From contig CAJNYU010003679.1 in NCBI GenBank assembly GCA_905331475.1, forward strand, positions 46,300 to 110,299: DNA of 64,000 nucleotides. The letters are read 5' to 3'. The stretch comes from Rotaria socialis. Lineage: Eukaryota > Rotifera > Eurotatoria > Philodinida > Philodinidae. Each line of letters opens with the position of its first letter. The first letter of the stretch is position 1. Positions 11,907 to 23,658 of the stretch are shown one piece after another. Below the pieces are notes generated by a model. That model saw only the letters and a list, made by a program, of their open reading frames with translations, was not told where the DNA came from and did not search any database. The translations under genes were made by a program, and so were the position numbers.

Positions 11907-14900
11907 ATGTACTATTTGGTAACTTTGCTGACTCTCTGTCTTTTCTATTATGCATCAACAACAAACGGGATGTATATTGAACAACAGCAAAATACGAAGA
12001 TCAGGAATAAAAGAGGTAAGCATTAAATCGAAATTTAGCATGAATCATTTCTTTCGTTGGAAAAATTGAATAATATGCAGCCAATCTCAAAGAGCAAACG
12101 ATTTATTGTCTTCTAACATGCGTAGTAATCTATGCCACTTAGATGCTTTACTCGATTTTAATTTCCTGTGAGCAACTTCTGCAGTCATGCTTTAGTATTT
12201 TTTCTTGTCCTGTTACATGTTAGTAAATTTATCATTTTAATTTAAAATATTCTTTTAAGAAGCAAATATGTAACAGTGTACTCAGATTATATATCTCATT
12301 CTTGCTCTATATTATTCTCCATAGAAGATAGGGTTTAAAATGATTATGATCGTGACTTGATAGTGGGGATTGTCACAGATTGTTTGATAATAGTAGAATC
12401 ACAATTAGCTATTGTTGGAGTGATGAGAAAGAATGTGTTAACGAGAGACTACGCCAAGGCTACCTTGAGATGAACAGGATCATATATGCTACAATCCACA
12501 ACGATCACTTCAGACCAACCCTAAGTAGTTTGTTGCATGTGAGATGTATAATCCATTGCAAAATCGAAGAGATCGTCAGTGTTGGTGAAATATCGTGGGA
12601 ACAGGCGGAGATAGGAATATGAGATGTAGGTTATAGCAAGAAACATTGATTGATCAGAAGTCGAACAATCAGGTGAAAGTGCAATGGTATTATCCGGAAA
12701 AACTTCAGGTAGATCCATAGGCGGCGAAACGCTTCTAATTTAGGAGAGACTCAAATTTTTTTTTGAAAACAACGACAGAAAGTCGGCATTAGAGGGAGGA
12801 GGCAGAGTTTTAAATTTCTTGGTTATAACTTTCATTCAAAACATTTTCTTCACTGGCCCATTTGCGCACCTTTAGAGCACTCGAGAATTCTGCTACACTA
12901 TCAAAAATTTTATTTCATTATCAACATAAGCATACTAAATATTAAACCTTGACTAAAGCAAATAAAAAAGTCTTAAGTACAAGAACTATTATTCATGCCC
13001 AAAATTGGCTTTTCTACTATGATTTTTTGCAATAAAATCAACAAATGCTGTTCAAGTCTAACTGATCTAATTTTTCTTTATGTTGTTGTGTCATTGTTGA
13101 TCGTAGCCGCCTTCATCTTCATAAAGAGGCACTAACATTAATAAGTGAAAATATTTCAAAACATGCAGCATACACACCCGCAGGCTGAACATTACTTCGG
13201 AGAAAAAATAGCATCGCTTTTCTAACTGCTTTCACTTATGAAATATAGAATTACGATGAAATCAGGATTTATTTTCAAATAACTGAACCTCACCAAACCT
13301 TCCCATTTGATTTTTACTGGAAGCATGAGCCGCCCCACCCCCAGCCTAATGGTTCCGCCGTCTATGGGTAGGTCTAATATAAGTGTAGGATGTCGAATTT
13401 AAATAGAGCCATTTGGTAGGAAATAACTGTGTTTTCGTTCGATCTACGTGATATCGAATTGATTAGCTTATTTTGTTTCGGATATCTAAGCGCTGTCAAG
13501 AAATCCATAAGTTCGCTCTGAAACCTTTTCGCCATGAAGTCTTCAACTACGCCAATTTAAACAAAGAGAATTGTAGGGCAAAATCTCACCAGTGTATGGA
13601 GTTTTTAAATAACTATAATCTTGCACAGTATCTATGAAGGAACTACAGTATTTTAGAAATCACATACGTCGCCGTTACGTTATGTACTGCAGTCGTGCCA
13701 TAATATCTCTGTTTTATATATGTTTTCTTTCTGTTCTGTTCGGTTAGATATATTTTGATTTTGTGCTTTCAGGTTGTTTGAAGCAATGAATTGCACGACC
13801 GCTGAACGCAGCTTCGCGAATTAGTCTTACCCTGAACTCTACTTTACCTGTAGAATTTGAACCAACTGTTTCTAGACAAAGTATTTGCGCATTTTTTCTC
13901 ACATGAGAGCATTATAGAAGAATTAAAATTGCGAGCCAGAATAATAATCAGTGCTTCTTTCGAATATCGGTTCGACACCAAAAAAGAATTCATTTTGACA
14001 GCAAAACAAAAGCTTTACGATTTTATCGTAATTTGAAATAGCAAATTTTGTAGAGAAGAATTAACTCAATAATCAGTTATAGAAACCAAATCCTTAGTAT
14101 CGAATTTTGATTCTAGATAAGTACAAAATATAGGGAAATATTTTGGTCATAACTAATTCTTACACTGTTCTAAAGATAACTGCACTACATGCCCAAAAAA
14201 ACGAATATGAAATTATTGAAACCCGTATTTGAAAAGAACACATCATTCTGGTTGGAATCTTTGCAACTGAGTCAAAAATCAACAAAACTTTCGTCTAGAA
14301 ACGATCCGTCCGCACCCTTATGTACAACAAACAAAGCTAACCAATGTGGTATTGGTTACATTGAAAGAGATCACAAATTTTTAATTAAATCATTCTCCAA
14401 ATTTTACATAAATATCTCAAAAACTTGCTTTTTATAGATTCCGTATCATAGTTTTTAAAAGCTCACTCATCGTCAGCATAGTGTCACGGCGTATCTTTTC
14501 TTAGTGGAAACGTTTCACACTGAATAGATTTTATTCATATAGCTTTCTAATACGAAAAATAAACAATATACTTTTAGATAATGTCTTATGCTTGAAAATT
14601 ATTTTTAAAACTAAAAATGAGCAGTTTAATCATCTAAGTCACGATAAGATCAAATTTTATCTATTTCATCCCATTTTGACTGTTTGAAGGACTAAGTTTC
14701 ACTAAAATAACCTAGAACACGGCGTGCACCTCGAAGATAGTCAAAGTTGTGCTTGTGAGATTTTTGAGTTCGATTATCTGGGTGGCCACTATACTATTCG
14801 AGTTTAAAACTAGCAGACGGAGAAAAATACATTTTCCCATCATCGAGATTATGATTTATTAGGAATTGGAAAATATTATGCTTTTAATCTTTCTTATCTA

Positions 14901-16748
14901 TCAGTCATCTAGTTCTCTATGAGGCATTTTTCTAGAACTATCTTTTTATTACATTCGTTTCAAAATCTATCTGACAAAGTAAAATTTTGACGATTAATCG
15001 AAGATCCCAAGCGACCGTCGCGTCAGTCAAAAGATCTAGTGGAAAATTTACTTTTATAACAATTCATATTAGTATACTAACAAAGTTTTGAGTTTTGCAG
15101 ATACCAGTTAGAGGTAAAATATCATATTCCATTATGTGGACTGTAAATAGAACGGTTGTAACTGGCAAATTCTGAGTCGATTTTCGGAAACATGCGGAAC
15201 CCTTTTACAATAACAAAATGAATCATATTCATCATGTCTTCCTTTCGTCTCACTAATAGATCATGAAGGTTCAAGATCGTTATTTCATGGCATGAATACA
15301 CTAGAGAAGGAAATATTCACACTTATTAATAATCACCGTCAACAGCATGGCTTACCAGCACTTCAACCGTCTGTTAATCTTGCCTATGTTGCTCATACAC
15401 ATGCCATGGATGTTGTTGAAAATAATCCCGATGTTAACGGTGGTAATATGCATAGTTGGAGTGATAAAGGAAAATGGAAACCGGTTACATACACATCTGA
15501 TCATAGGTATGCTTCATTAATGTGGAGTAAACCATCAGAAATAAGCAATTATAAATTCAATGGGTTTGAAATATCATTTGGTTATGAGAAGAATGTAAGA
15601 AAAACAATGACATTGGATCCAAATAGAGTTGTCGAAAGTTGGAAAAATAGTCCAGGACATAATGATGTGATGGTTCAAGGCGGTGGTTTCAGCCATATGC
15701 CAATGAAAGCGATGGGTGCTGGTGTTTATAGAGGATACGCATGTGTATGGTTTGGCCATGAACTCGATACATACTCAGCTCCCAACGGAGCACCAAATGG
15801 TGAGTGTAAACGTTTCTTATTTTTTTAACAATAGTTAATTTTGCTTTGGAAAGACCCGCTAGTCAGCTGTTACGGAGGGCATCTTGAAAAATAGTTTATT
15901 CGTGAACTTAAAGATGTGGTTGGATATTTACGAAACAGATACATTCGCACTCACATCCATCTAGTAGTATTTTTCTGGAATGTTCAGGTTTTCATGATGT
16001 ATACTGCTAGGAGCACCATTTACCTATTCCATAGTCTCTGCTCCTTTTAACATGTAACTTTCTGATGTAGGTAATGATCCAACTGAATTTTCGGGTACCT
16101 ACCAACTTCTTAATGTTCAGTCGAACAAAGTTCTCGATATCCATGGTAAAGGTACAGATGATGGCACCAATGTTCAAATCTTTAAGAATCATGGCGCCGA
16201 GAATCAAATTTGGGTCATCAANTATACTGCTAGGAGCACCATTTACCTATTCCATAGTCTCTGCTCCTTTTAACATGTAACTTTCTGATGTAGGTAATGA
16301 TCCAACTGAATTTTCGGGTACCTACCAACTTCTTAATGTTCAGTCGAACAAAGTTCTCGATATCCATGGTAAAGGTACAGATGATGGCACCAATGTTCAA
16401 ATCTTTAAGAATCATGGCGCCGAGAATCAAATTTGGGTCATCAAAGCAAATCATGACGGTACCGTCAAACTGATTAATCCACACAGTGGAAAGGTTTTGG
16501 ATGTGTCCGGAAGTGGTACTTCCGATGGTACTAATGTCCAAATCTTTACAGACAATGGATCAAATGCACAAAAGTGGCATGTTCAAGGTGTTGAGGGTGG
16601 AAAATATAAATTGATTAACGTAGGATCTAGCAAGGCTCTAGATGTGACAGGTAGTGGAACGTCAGATGGTACAAATGTTCAAATGTGGTCGGACAATGGT
16701 ACGCCAGCACAACAGTGGCAATTGATTCGGTACAGTAGTCAAAGTTAG
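11907..16748 (+). CDS. Secreted CAP-domain protein with C-terminal ricin-B-type lectin domain
   Basis: Exon 1 (11907-12015) encodes a signal peptide (MYYLVTLLTLCLFYYAST). Exon 2 (15260-15799) encodes the CAP/SCP domain: LINNHRQQHGLPAL, HTHAMDVV, W-x-NSPGHNDVMV and GAGVYRGYACVWFG are the family's helix and CAP motifs. Exon 3 (16294-16748) encodes a beta-trefoil lectin with repeated S-x-K-x-LD[IV]-x-G-x-G-T-x-DGTNVQ blocks and Q-x-W endings. All junctions are phase 1, and the product is about 367 aa. Intron 1 is 3.2 kb and contains a MITE; intron 2 holds the repeated segment discussed below. A partial copy of exon 3 (16071-16221) ends at the N at 16222, so the join in this region is an assembly uncertainty. 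CAP proteins are extracellular and the lectin tail suggests glycan binding. Substrate unknown. Confidence 0.8.
12708..13374. mobile_element. hAT-type non-autonomous element in CAP intron 1
   Basis: Element 12716-13366 (651 bp). The left end CATAGGCGGCGAAAC matches the inverted right end CATAGACGGCGGAAC (13 of 15). The 8-bp flanks GGTAGATC (12708-12715) and GGTAGGTC (13367-13374) differ at one base. No transposase inside. Confidence 0.7.
16000..16221 (+). repeat. Truncated copy 1 of the intron-plus-lectin-exon repeat
   Basis: Identical over its 222 bases to 16223-16444 and stops at the single N (16222). It includes about 70 bp of intron, the acceptor TGATGTAG and the first part of the lectin exon. 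It is best read as the same locus represented twice at a contig join. Confidence 0.7.
16223..16744 (+). repeat. Copy 2 of the 522-bp lectin-exon repeat
   Basis: Starts tatactgctaggagcacc and ends just before the stop codon. It matches 18232-18753 almost base for base (one A/G change seen near 16709). It contains the intron end and the complete lectin exon used by the CAP gene. Confidence 0.85.
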
Positions 16749-17375
16749 TGTTGCCATTATTGAAAAAATCTCTATATAAAACTACTTTATGGGGCACGTT
16801 ATGGTGTGTCACTTGCCACGTACTAGCAACAGTCATTAGGAAGAAAGAAATATACATGTACCTTTTCAGGTGTAGGATGAGACAAAACAAAACAAAATAT
16901 CTTCAAAAGTTAGAATATACAGCTCCCATCATTGATTGATTACTGGATCTTCGGTAGATAATCCTCGAGTGGGTTTTGATTATCTAGGTCATCTGTATGC
17001 CATTGACCACATCAGAAACGGGATTTCGTAATTTTTCTGGTGTGATTTTGTATTGATTGCTTCATTTTGTGGTGCAAGACCGAACTTGTTTTCGTAATGT
17101 CCTGTCGTTTCTTTTGTTTTTTTTACAACTTCAGGCATACCTACTTGTTTTGTCAAAATGTTTATCTAAGACTTCAATAATTTTAGGTAGTGATTTTCAT
17201 TAACTAAGCTTTGACCGATTTAATCTTCTCGTATCCGCTGCATTCTAATATTCACGAATAAGTTGTTCAATTTGTCGATGTGCAGCAGCTGTTTTCATGC
17301 TAATATTAATGGTTTTCCGGCATGCCTCTTCTGTAACTATTAATGTTGAGTTTTGGTACATCATCGTCAATTTAG

Positions 17376-17671
17376 CTGATTTCAATCCAATTATTGTGCA
17401 ACAAAATCCAATCTGATTTAACCCAAACTTAATGATATTGCTAGCCCGGTGGAAATTAGTTTGATTAAATCTGATTGTTCTGTAGCACAATTCGAATTAT
17501 CCATCTATTGGCAAGTGGAGTTTACTTGAAAATAATCCTATTTCAATCAAACTAATTTCCACCGAGCTAGCAATATCATTAAGTTTGGGTTAAATGATAG
17601 TCGATTAAAATTAAAATTATCAATCCAATTGCAGATTGGATTTTGTTGCACAATAATTTGATTGAAATCAG
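17376..17671. repeat. Large imperfect inverted repeat (foldback)
   Basis: Arm 17376-17468 (ctgatttcaatccaatta... to ...ggaaattagtttgatta) is mirrored by 17541-17671, which carries about 35 extra bases. The spacer is about 70 bp. The arms share gcaacaaaatccaatctg and ctagcccggtggaaattag-type words. No target duplication was found. Probably a foldback or MITE. Confidence 0.7.
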
Positions 17672-18231
17672 TGAATATTTTTCACTGGGTAGTTGTAATA
17701 TTATTTGATTTTATACTCTGTTTCTTAAGTTCAAGTCAACTGTACTCCTTGAGCATTTCATATAATAATTATCGATTATTTTCTCTTGAGTCTCTACTAA
17801 GGGCCACACTTCATTTCCGTATAGCAGAATCAGCAGCGCAGGCCTGTACTAAATTAAATTTCTAAGCACGTTGAAACAGTGTGAGGGTTTGAGCGTAGAC
17901 ATCGGTGTCTGAATAATGATGCATATTCTGTTCATCGATACCTCATGAGAAAAGACGGTAATGTTTTCAACGTACATCGATACAGCTAGAAAAAATGGAA
18001 AAGAATCTAATGACTTCATGTATAAAATATGGCAATATTTTGCTTGTTCAAATTGCTGCATATGTATGTACACGCAGTATTAAAAAATACTCCAATAGTT
18101 ATGTGCTTGCCATTACTAAATAGTGCTAATAAAACGCTACAATCGTAATTTCTGATGAGATGTAGTAGAATTTTTCTGGATTAACGTTTCTAGAAGTTTT
18201 CTCAAAGATGAACTTTTAGATCTCCAAGATT

Positions 18232-18757
18232 TATACTGCTAGGAGCACCATTTACCTATTCCATAGTCTCTGCTCCTTTTAACATGTAACTTTCTGATGT
18301 AGGTAATGATCCAACTGAATTTTCGGGTACCTACCAACTTCTTAATGTTCAGTCGAACAAAGTTCTCGATATCCATGGTAAAGGTACAGATGATGGCACC
18401 AATGTTCAAATCTTTAAGAATCATGGCGCCGAGAATCAAATTTGGGTCATCAAAGCAAATCATGACGGTACCGTCAAACTGATTAATCCACACAGTGGAA
18501 AGGTTTTGGATGTGTCCGGAAGTGGTACTTCCGATGGTACTAATGTCCAAATCTTTACAGACAATGGATCAAATGCACAAAAGTGGCATGTTCAAGGTGT
18601 TGAGGGTGGAAAATATAAATTGATTAACGTAGGATCTAGCAAGGCTCTAGATGTGACAGGTAGTGGAACGTCAGATGGTACAAATGTTCAAATGTGGTCG
18701 GACAATGGTACGCCAGCGCAACAGTGGCAATTGATTCGGTACAGTAGTCAAAGCTAG
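18232..18757 (+). pseudogene. Downstream duplicate of the CAP gene's lectin exon
   Basis: The segment 18232-18753 repeats 16223-16744. It contains an intact acceptor (18301-18302) and an open lectin exon 18303-18757 ending in TAG. No CAP exon lies between 16750 and 18230. It is therefore either an alternative terminal exon of the CAP gene, an orphan duplicate, or an assembly product of a collapsed repeat. Sequences diverge immediately after the stop (agttagtgttgcc versus agctagtgctttt), which argues that both loci exist. Confidence 0.6.
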
Positions 18758-20235
18758 TGCTTTTATCTCTGAGAAAATCTGTTATGTAGTATTATGTTCT
18801 CTCTTCTCAGACTTGTGTTTTTCTTCACTCCTATCATTCTATTGACATTTATGTTATTTTGTTTGCACTATGTATACTTATATTATTCTCTTGTCTTTTT
18901 ATATGTGACAGATGATATTTCCTTCTCGTATATCATCACTTACGAACTACTCTTTTCTATGGGATTTTCCGCTTGCTTCTCTCTATTATACAGTAATTGA
19001 TTTTTACAATAAAATTGAAGAATTAGTGGACCAATCTTGTAACGATTATTATGTTTCACTTCACATGATGTTGTGGCTATGACTGTACCTCTTTGTGCAC
19101 GCGTGTGTTCAGTATTCATGTCTATGAACAGCTATAGCTATAACATACATATCTTCTCCTTCAGATTCAGACTATCACCGACAATAGGAACCAGAAAACC
19201 TTTGGAAGGACTGCAAACGGTCGAAAATCTCAGTCGAAAATCAATCAAAAACTGGTAATAAAGACTTCGTTCCAATCAGCGGAGTGATTAACCAAGATAT
19301 TATCGTATAAATATATTTTTCAAGAATTGATCTATAGTTGAGATGAGTCGAGGGAGTTGACCGGTCGAATTTTAATATCAATTTTTAATTAGATAATTGG
19401 AAAACGATTGAGTTTTGGAGCATGGGAGTGTGATGTTGGTGGTGATGGTGAGAGAAATGTGTTTAGGGATAAATTGGCATAACAACGAGCTTCACTGATA
19501 AATGATATTTTATTTCAACTAATGGATTGATGTTCAAAACGATCTTAGCTTTACAATCTCGATTCTGAGATGAAATAAATTTCGTCGTTTTTGTACGTTT
19601 TTCAATATAGATGTAACCTTCTTCGAGCATCGCCACTTTTTCTTTTATAGAAAACAGTTTTTCTATTTGAGACATTCTGTTTGAAAAGTAGTGCGTAGTA
19701 AAAGTTGAAATTGAGAAGTGAAATGTATGTTTTTTTTTATTTGGTTTGATCCCATAATTAAGAATGTCGGATCAGTGTTATTTTTAGTTTAGATTACACT
19801 GAAATTCATGAAGCGAGCGACAAATCTAATTAGTCCTCATTGACTTTAGCACTGGCATAATTGCATTAAAATAATATTTTTTATTGATCCTTTTAGCCAA
19901 TTAAAATTATATGTCTTAGCGTAATTAATTATCTATTGCTATTGTACACATCTCTTGCAAATTTTCATTTATTTTATGTTATTTCCATTGGTTCTACACA
20001 CAAAAAGAATTCATTAAGAGAGATGCGACATATAGATAGGGTCGAACAGAACGGAAAGAACTTTTCTGCGACGAAGTGATCGTGCAGCGATGTGTACTAG
20101 TGCCCGAAAGAGAGACAGTGGAAAAGAGAAGAAAATAGTGAAACATACAGATTTAAAGAAATGCAGCGCTATATAAATGCTATACGTTAGAAGAAATCAT
20201 GTAAAACGCTAATGTATCGTCTCTCTTATTTGATC
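18758..20235. other. Mostly non-coding; one FLYWCH-like relic
   Basis: An open frame at 18794-19000 is a Phe/Tyr/Leu-rich artefact of T-rich DNA. The only item with a possible family is 19463-19675 (-). Confidence 0.4.
19463..19675 (-). pseudogene. FLYWCH-like zinc-finger fragment, probable MULE transposon relic
   Basis: A 70-aa frame with EEGYIYIEKRTKTTKFI then DCKAKIVLN resembles the FLYWCH order (G-[YF]-x-[YF]-x(n)-W-x-C-x(n)-C-x-A-[RK]), but the W-x-C pair is replaced. FLYWCH domains occur in many MULE-type transposase genes. No transposase core is adjacent. Family call tentative. Confidence 0.35.
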
Positions 20236-20524
20236 GACAAGAACAGTGATGGGCCGTAACTCTAACGTCCAAACCGTAAGAACGAAAGAAAATGTCTGAC
20301 GACTAGTGAGTACGTAAGACGTAATTTCCTTTCCTTTTTTCACTAGATTACGGAATAACGTAGCTATACGTTGTTGCTATGCTAATGACGGTATTCGTAA
20401 TTTCGTGCAGAAAGGAAAGGAACATTACGCCTTGCATAAGCAATAGTCGTCAAACTTTTTTTTTCGTTTTTACGCACTTCTAAGGCTTTGCACGTTAGAG
20501 TTTCGGCCCATCACTAGATAGGAA
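20236..20524. mobile_element. hAT-type MITE, 273 bp
   Basis: Element 20244-20516 with ends CAGTGATGGGCCGTAACTCT and, inverted, TAGTGATGGGCCGAAACTCT. The inverted match extends over most of the element (for example tgacgacta, cgtaat, cctttcc). Flanks gacaagaa (20236-20243) and gataggaa (20517-20524) agree at 6 of 8 bases, an aged 8-bp duplication. A word tcgtctct-x-ttatttgat lies on both sides (about 20218 and 20538). Confidence 0.7.
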
Positions 20525-20922
20525 CGATAGGTATATCGTCTCTATTATTTGATTGATACGGACGATAGGCATATCATGCTCTCTTCATTTTGCGTAGAAG
20601 GATAAATGAAAGTACTTTTCAAGCAGCAGAAAGAAAAGAAAAAGCTAAATTATTTCAAGTGTTTATAAAAGAATTGACCTACTAGTAAACATTAGGTATC
20701 CACGAGAGAGCCTACTTTTTCTATTCGTTCAGAAAGGGTGTGGGTCTTCTACTAATTAACGCTTCCACAGCCACCCATGCGCACACCCTCAAGTTTTACT
20801 ATAGAAATGACTCACTAGCTTGTGCTGACAAAGAAATAGTATTTATTACAAGAACAGCAGAGATGAACAGTCTTGAAAACCAGAAAGTCGTCAGAAAAAT
20901 TTCTGAAAATCACAAGCTCTGG

Positions 20923-21981
20923 CTACGATGAATACGGAGGTGGCGGGTCTATAATATTTTTCACCATAGTGATTCTCGTACTAAAATGTTTAGCCATCAG
21001 TTGTTTCACAACTTCGTTCGTCTTATCTCGATCAGCTTCGCATTCCTGCAACTTTGCTTTCATTCCTGCCAAGATGTTCACCAAGAGTGTATCCGCGCGT
21101 GAGATACGATTCGATGCTTCGTGAATCATTTTTCTCATACTCATATCGGTCCAAATATTGTCGAACATGATATTAAAAACAAGGTTGTTCTGATTAATAT
21201 GTAGATCACCAATATCTAAAATTTTCGGATACACACGCTTTGCTTCATTTATGAATCGTTGTGATTGAGCTGCAGCATTTCTAGCTTTAGCCAGGTGGGA
21301 ACTCTCTGCGATTTCGGCAAAAGCGGAATGAGAAAACAAGTCGAAAGTGTTCATATCCAGTGAATGGTCGAGTTCTCGGCGGGCAATAGTGATGGTATGA
21401 TGGGCATGTTGCAGTAAGTAAATAGCGTTGTTCAAAACGCAGTGATTAATACATAGGGTGTTTAAATGCTCTTTTTCCCTTTTCAGATTCTGTTCCATTG
21501 TGTCTTCCTCGGGATAAGAAGGTGTAACACCGGAAAAGAAATGTTCCAATAGTCCTTCCAACTCTCACTTGGTCTCTAAAAACTCTTCATAGGAGCGTTG
21601 ACACTGGTGCAAATGTTTCTCAGCAGAGCATATTTCTTCATTCAGGACTGCCAAATGATGTTCTTCTTCTTTGTATTTCTCAAACTCTTGCAGCCATTTC
21701 CTCTCTTGTTCTTCCAAACGATGCTCTAGCTTGCCTCGAACTTTGTACCAAACGTGTTTAGCACCATGTCCCTTCATGTCGACCAAACGTTTGTGCTCTT
21801 TTTCGCTTGCTGCGTTAAACGTAATAATCTTTTCTTGCGCGAGGTGAGCCTGGCTTCGACAAGCCTCCACGTGAGACTTTGCTTTTGGTAATGCCGCTTC
21901 GCTCCATTGCGTATCAGATAAACGACCAAGTAGAGTTTGAAATCGTTCACTTTCCTGTTGTATCTGTCGCTCAAGTGACAT
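20923..21981 (-). pseudogene. Coiled-coil protein interrupted by one in-frame TGA
   Basis: The frame starts at ATG 21981 (MSLERQIQQESERFQTLLGR), meets TGA at 21565-21567, and continues in the same frame to a stop at 20923, together about 352 codons. Both halves are highly charged and helical (KYKEEEHHLAVLNEE, AEKHLHQCQRSYEEF; then AKLQECEADRDKTNEVVKQL), and the C-terminus is Pro/Tyr-rich (DPPPPYSS). Because the frame is preserved on both sides, the TGA is a recent nonsense change, a readthrough codon or an unrecognised intron (the bases GTGAGAG at the stop form a good donor). No enzymatic motif is seen. Long helical proteins with PPPY tails are known as uncharacterised proteins in fungi and rotifers; I do not assign a function. 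Confidence 0.6.
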
Positions 21982-23658
21982 GACGTGATTTTCTTTCTTT
22001 CAGAACGCTTGATTAAATATTATGGGTTTTTTATCCAAAATAAATTGTTAATCACTCAAAGTCTGCTTAGTAATGTGGCCTTAGGATAAATTGCTTGTTC
22101 TATCGTGGTAGTACGTAGGTGCGTCCCTTGTTGCTCTTTGTATTTGTAACCACTGCGTTATAGGAGAAGCTTGAGATGGCACTTGAAAAGAAATGCCATG
22201 TGAATTCAAAAAATGTATCAGGTAAAAGCAATCTATAATGGGTTCTATTCGTAGCCAATCATGAAAACAGTGAATTAATTTTCAAAGACAGAAAAGATAT
22301 TATCAAAAAGTAATAAATCGATGTAACAGCAAATATTGTGCACTCTTTTGCGTTTAAAGTAAATTTCAGAGATATGTGACCAATACCGTTCAAACAGCCC
22401 TAGTTCATCGTAATGGAGTAACTCTCGCAACATTATTCATTTAAGTTGGAGAGTACTGTAACAGAAACTTTATCTATTCTTCTTCAGCTCCATGTGAATC
22501 TTCTAATAAATATCTAGGTCAATCTTTTTTCTTCCTGTCTTCTTCCTCGCTTCTTTTTGTTCTCCCTTTAGTAAGAATCAATTCAATTCTTGTTTGTTTA
22601 CACCTAAATTGTACTGATCAGTCGAATAAAATTGAAGATGCATTCGCTTCCCTTATGTTAAATAAAGTTAAGTATGCAAGTAGGACGTTCTAGATCGTTC
22701 TCTTTCTTTTCTCTTGAATCGTCTCGCTGTGCTGTTGTTCTTAAAGATTAACAAAAAAAGAATATACTTGGGATCCAAAGCGATTAGTCAATTGTCATAA
22801 AGAACAAGAAATTAAAGGCACAGGCTCTGTAATAATTTACTATTTATTCACTTCAGTTTTCAGTGAAGAAGAACAACCGCTCAAACAGCACTAGCCGCAC
22901 ATACCTTGTTCAGAATGAATAGTATATCAATTTGTCTCTATGGCTTTTCTTACTGATCAATAAGTGTGTGTTATCGTTGTGTATTTTTCGCATGTGCATA
23001 GTTATTACACGACTTACGTTTTTCATATAGAGATGCGCGTCACGGATGAATAATACAATAGCAAAAGAACGGCAATGCTGTTCGTTTGATACATATCGCT
23101 TATGATTGTGCCTCAGAATTATGATGCACACGCCATGTGTATCCTTGAGTGTGTGACGCATTATGAAGCAGAAAAAGAGAAGCAAAGACAATGAATAATG
23201 TGCGCGAAATAAATCTTGGTCTATGATTACAAAAAGCAAAAAAATCTAGTTCAGTGAAAATAATCAGTTCACCGTATTCGAAATCTCTTCGCTCAAGAGT
23301 ATCATCTCATCATTTGACAAAGTTAAGCCTTCGGCCAGGGATGTCCCGAACGTTCCTGGATGCGGGGGCGGGGGCGGGAATCATAAAATTTTAACTAAGT
23401 AGTATAACTTTTTTCTATAATTTCCGTGCAATTTATTTAAAGAAGAGAAAATGTTTACTACGCCTTCAGAACATTTACAAATACAAGAAGATTATACTGA
23501 AAAATTCACAGACTTCACACAACTTTTACTCCTCTGTTTTTCATTGTGGACCAGTCCTTCAGCAAATATTAGTAAGTCACTAATTTTTTCATTTTTTGAT
23601 GCTGATCTTACATTGTTTTTCAGTATTTACTTTTTCAACAAAATGATTTATGTGAAGT
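21982..23658. other. Non-coding stretch with a G-rich run
   Basis: No supported gene; the open frame 22910-23239 (-) has no domain. A guanine run (gcgggggcgggggcggg, 23362-23378) stands out against the AT-rich background. Confidence 0.4.

Noticed and set aside
16007..16541. Antisense open frames across the lectin exon (also 18239-18550)
   Set aside because: They are the reverse of the well-supported lectin exon and share its repeats; shadows only.
18794..19000. Hydrophobic 68-aa open frame
   Set aside because: Its Phe/Leu/Tyr content follows from T-rich DNA; no partner exon or recognisable pattern.
22910..23239. 109-aa open frame on the minus strand
   Set aside because: Long enough to notice, but no motif, no start context and His/Ile/Leu content typical of chance frames.
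23362..23378. G-rich run as a G-quadruplex
   Set aside because: Only three runs of three or more G are clear, and there is no gene context.
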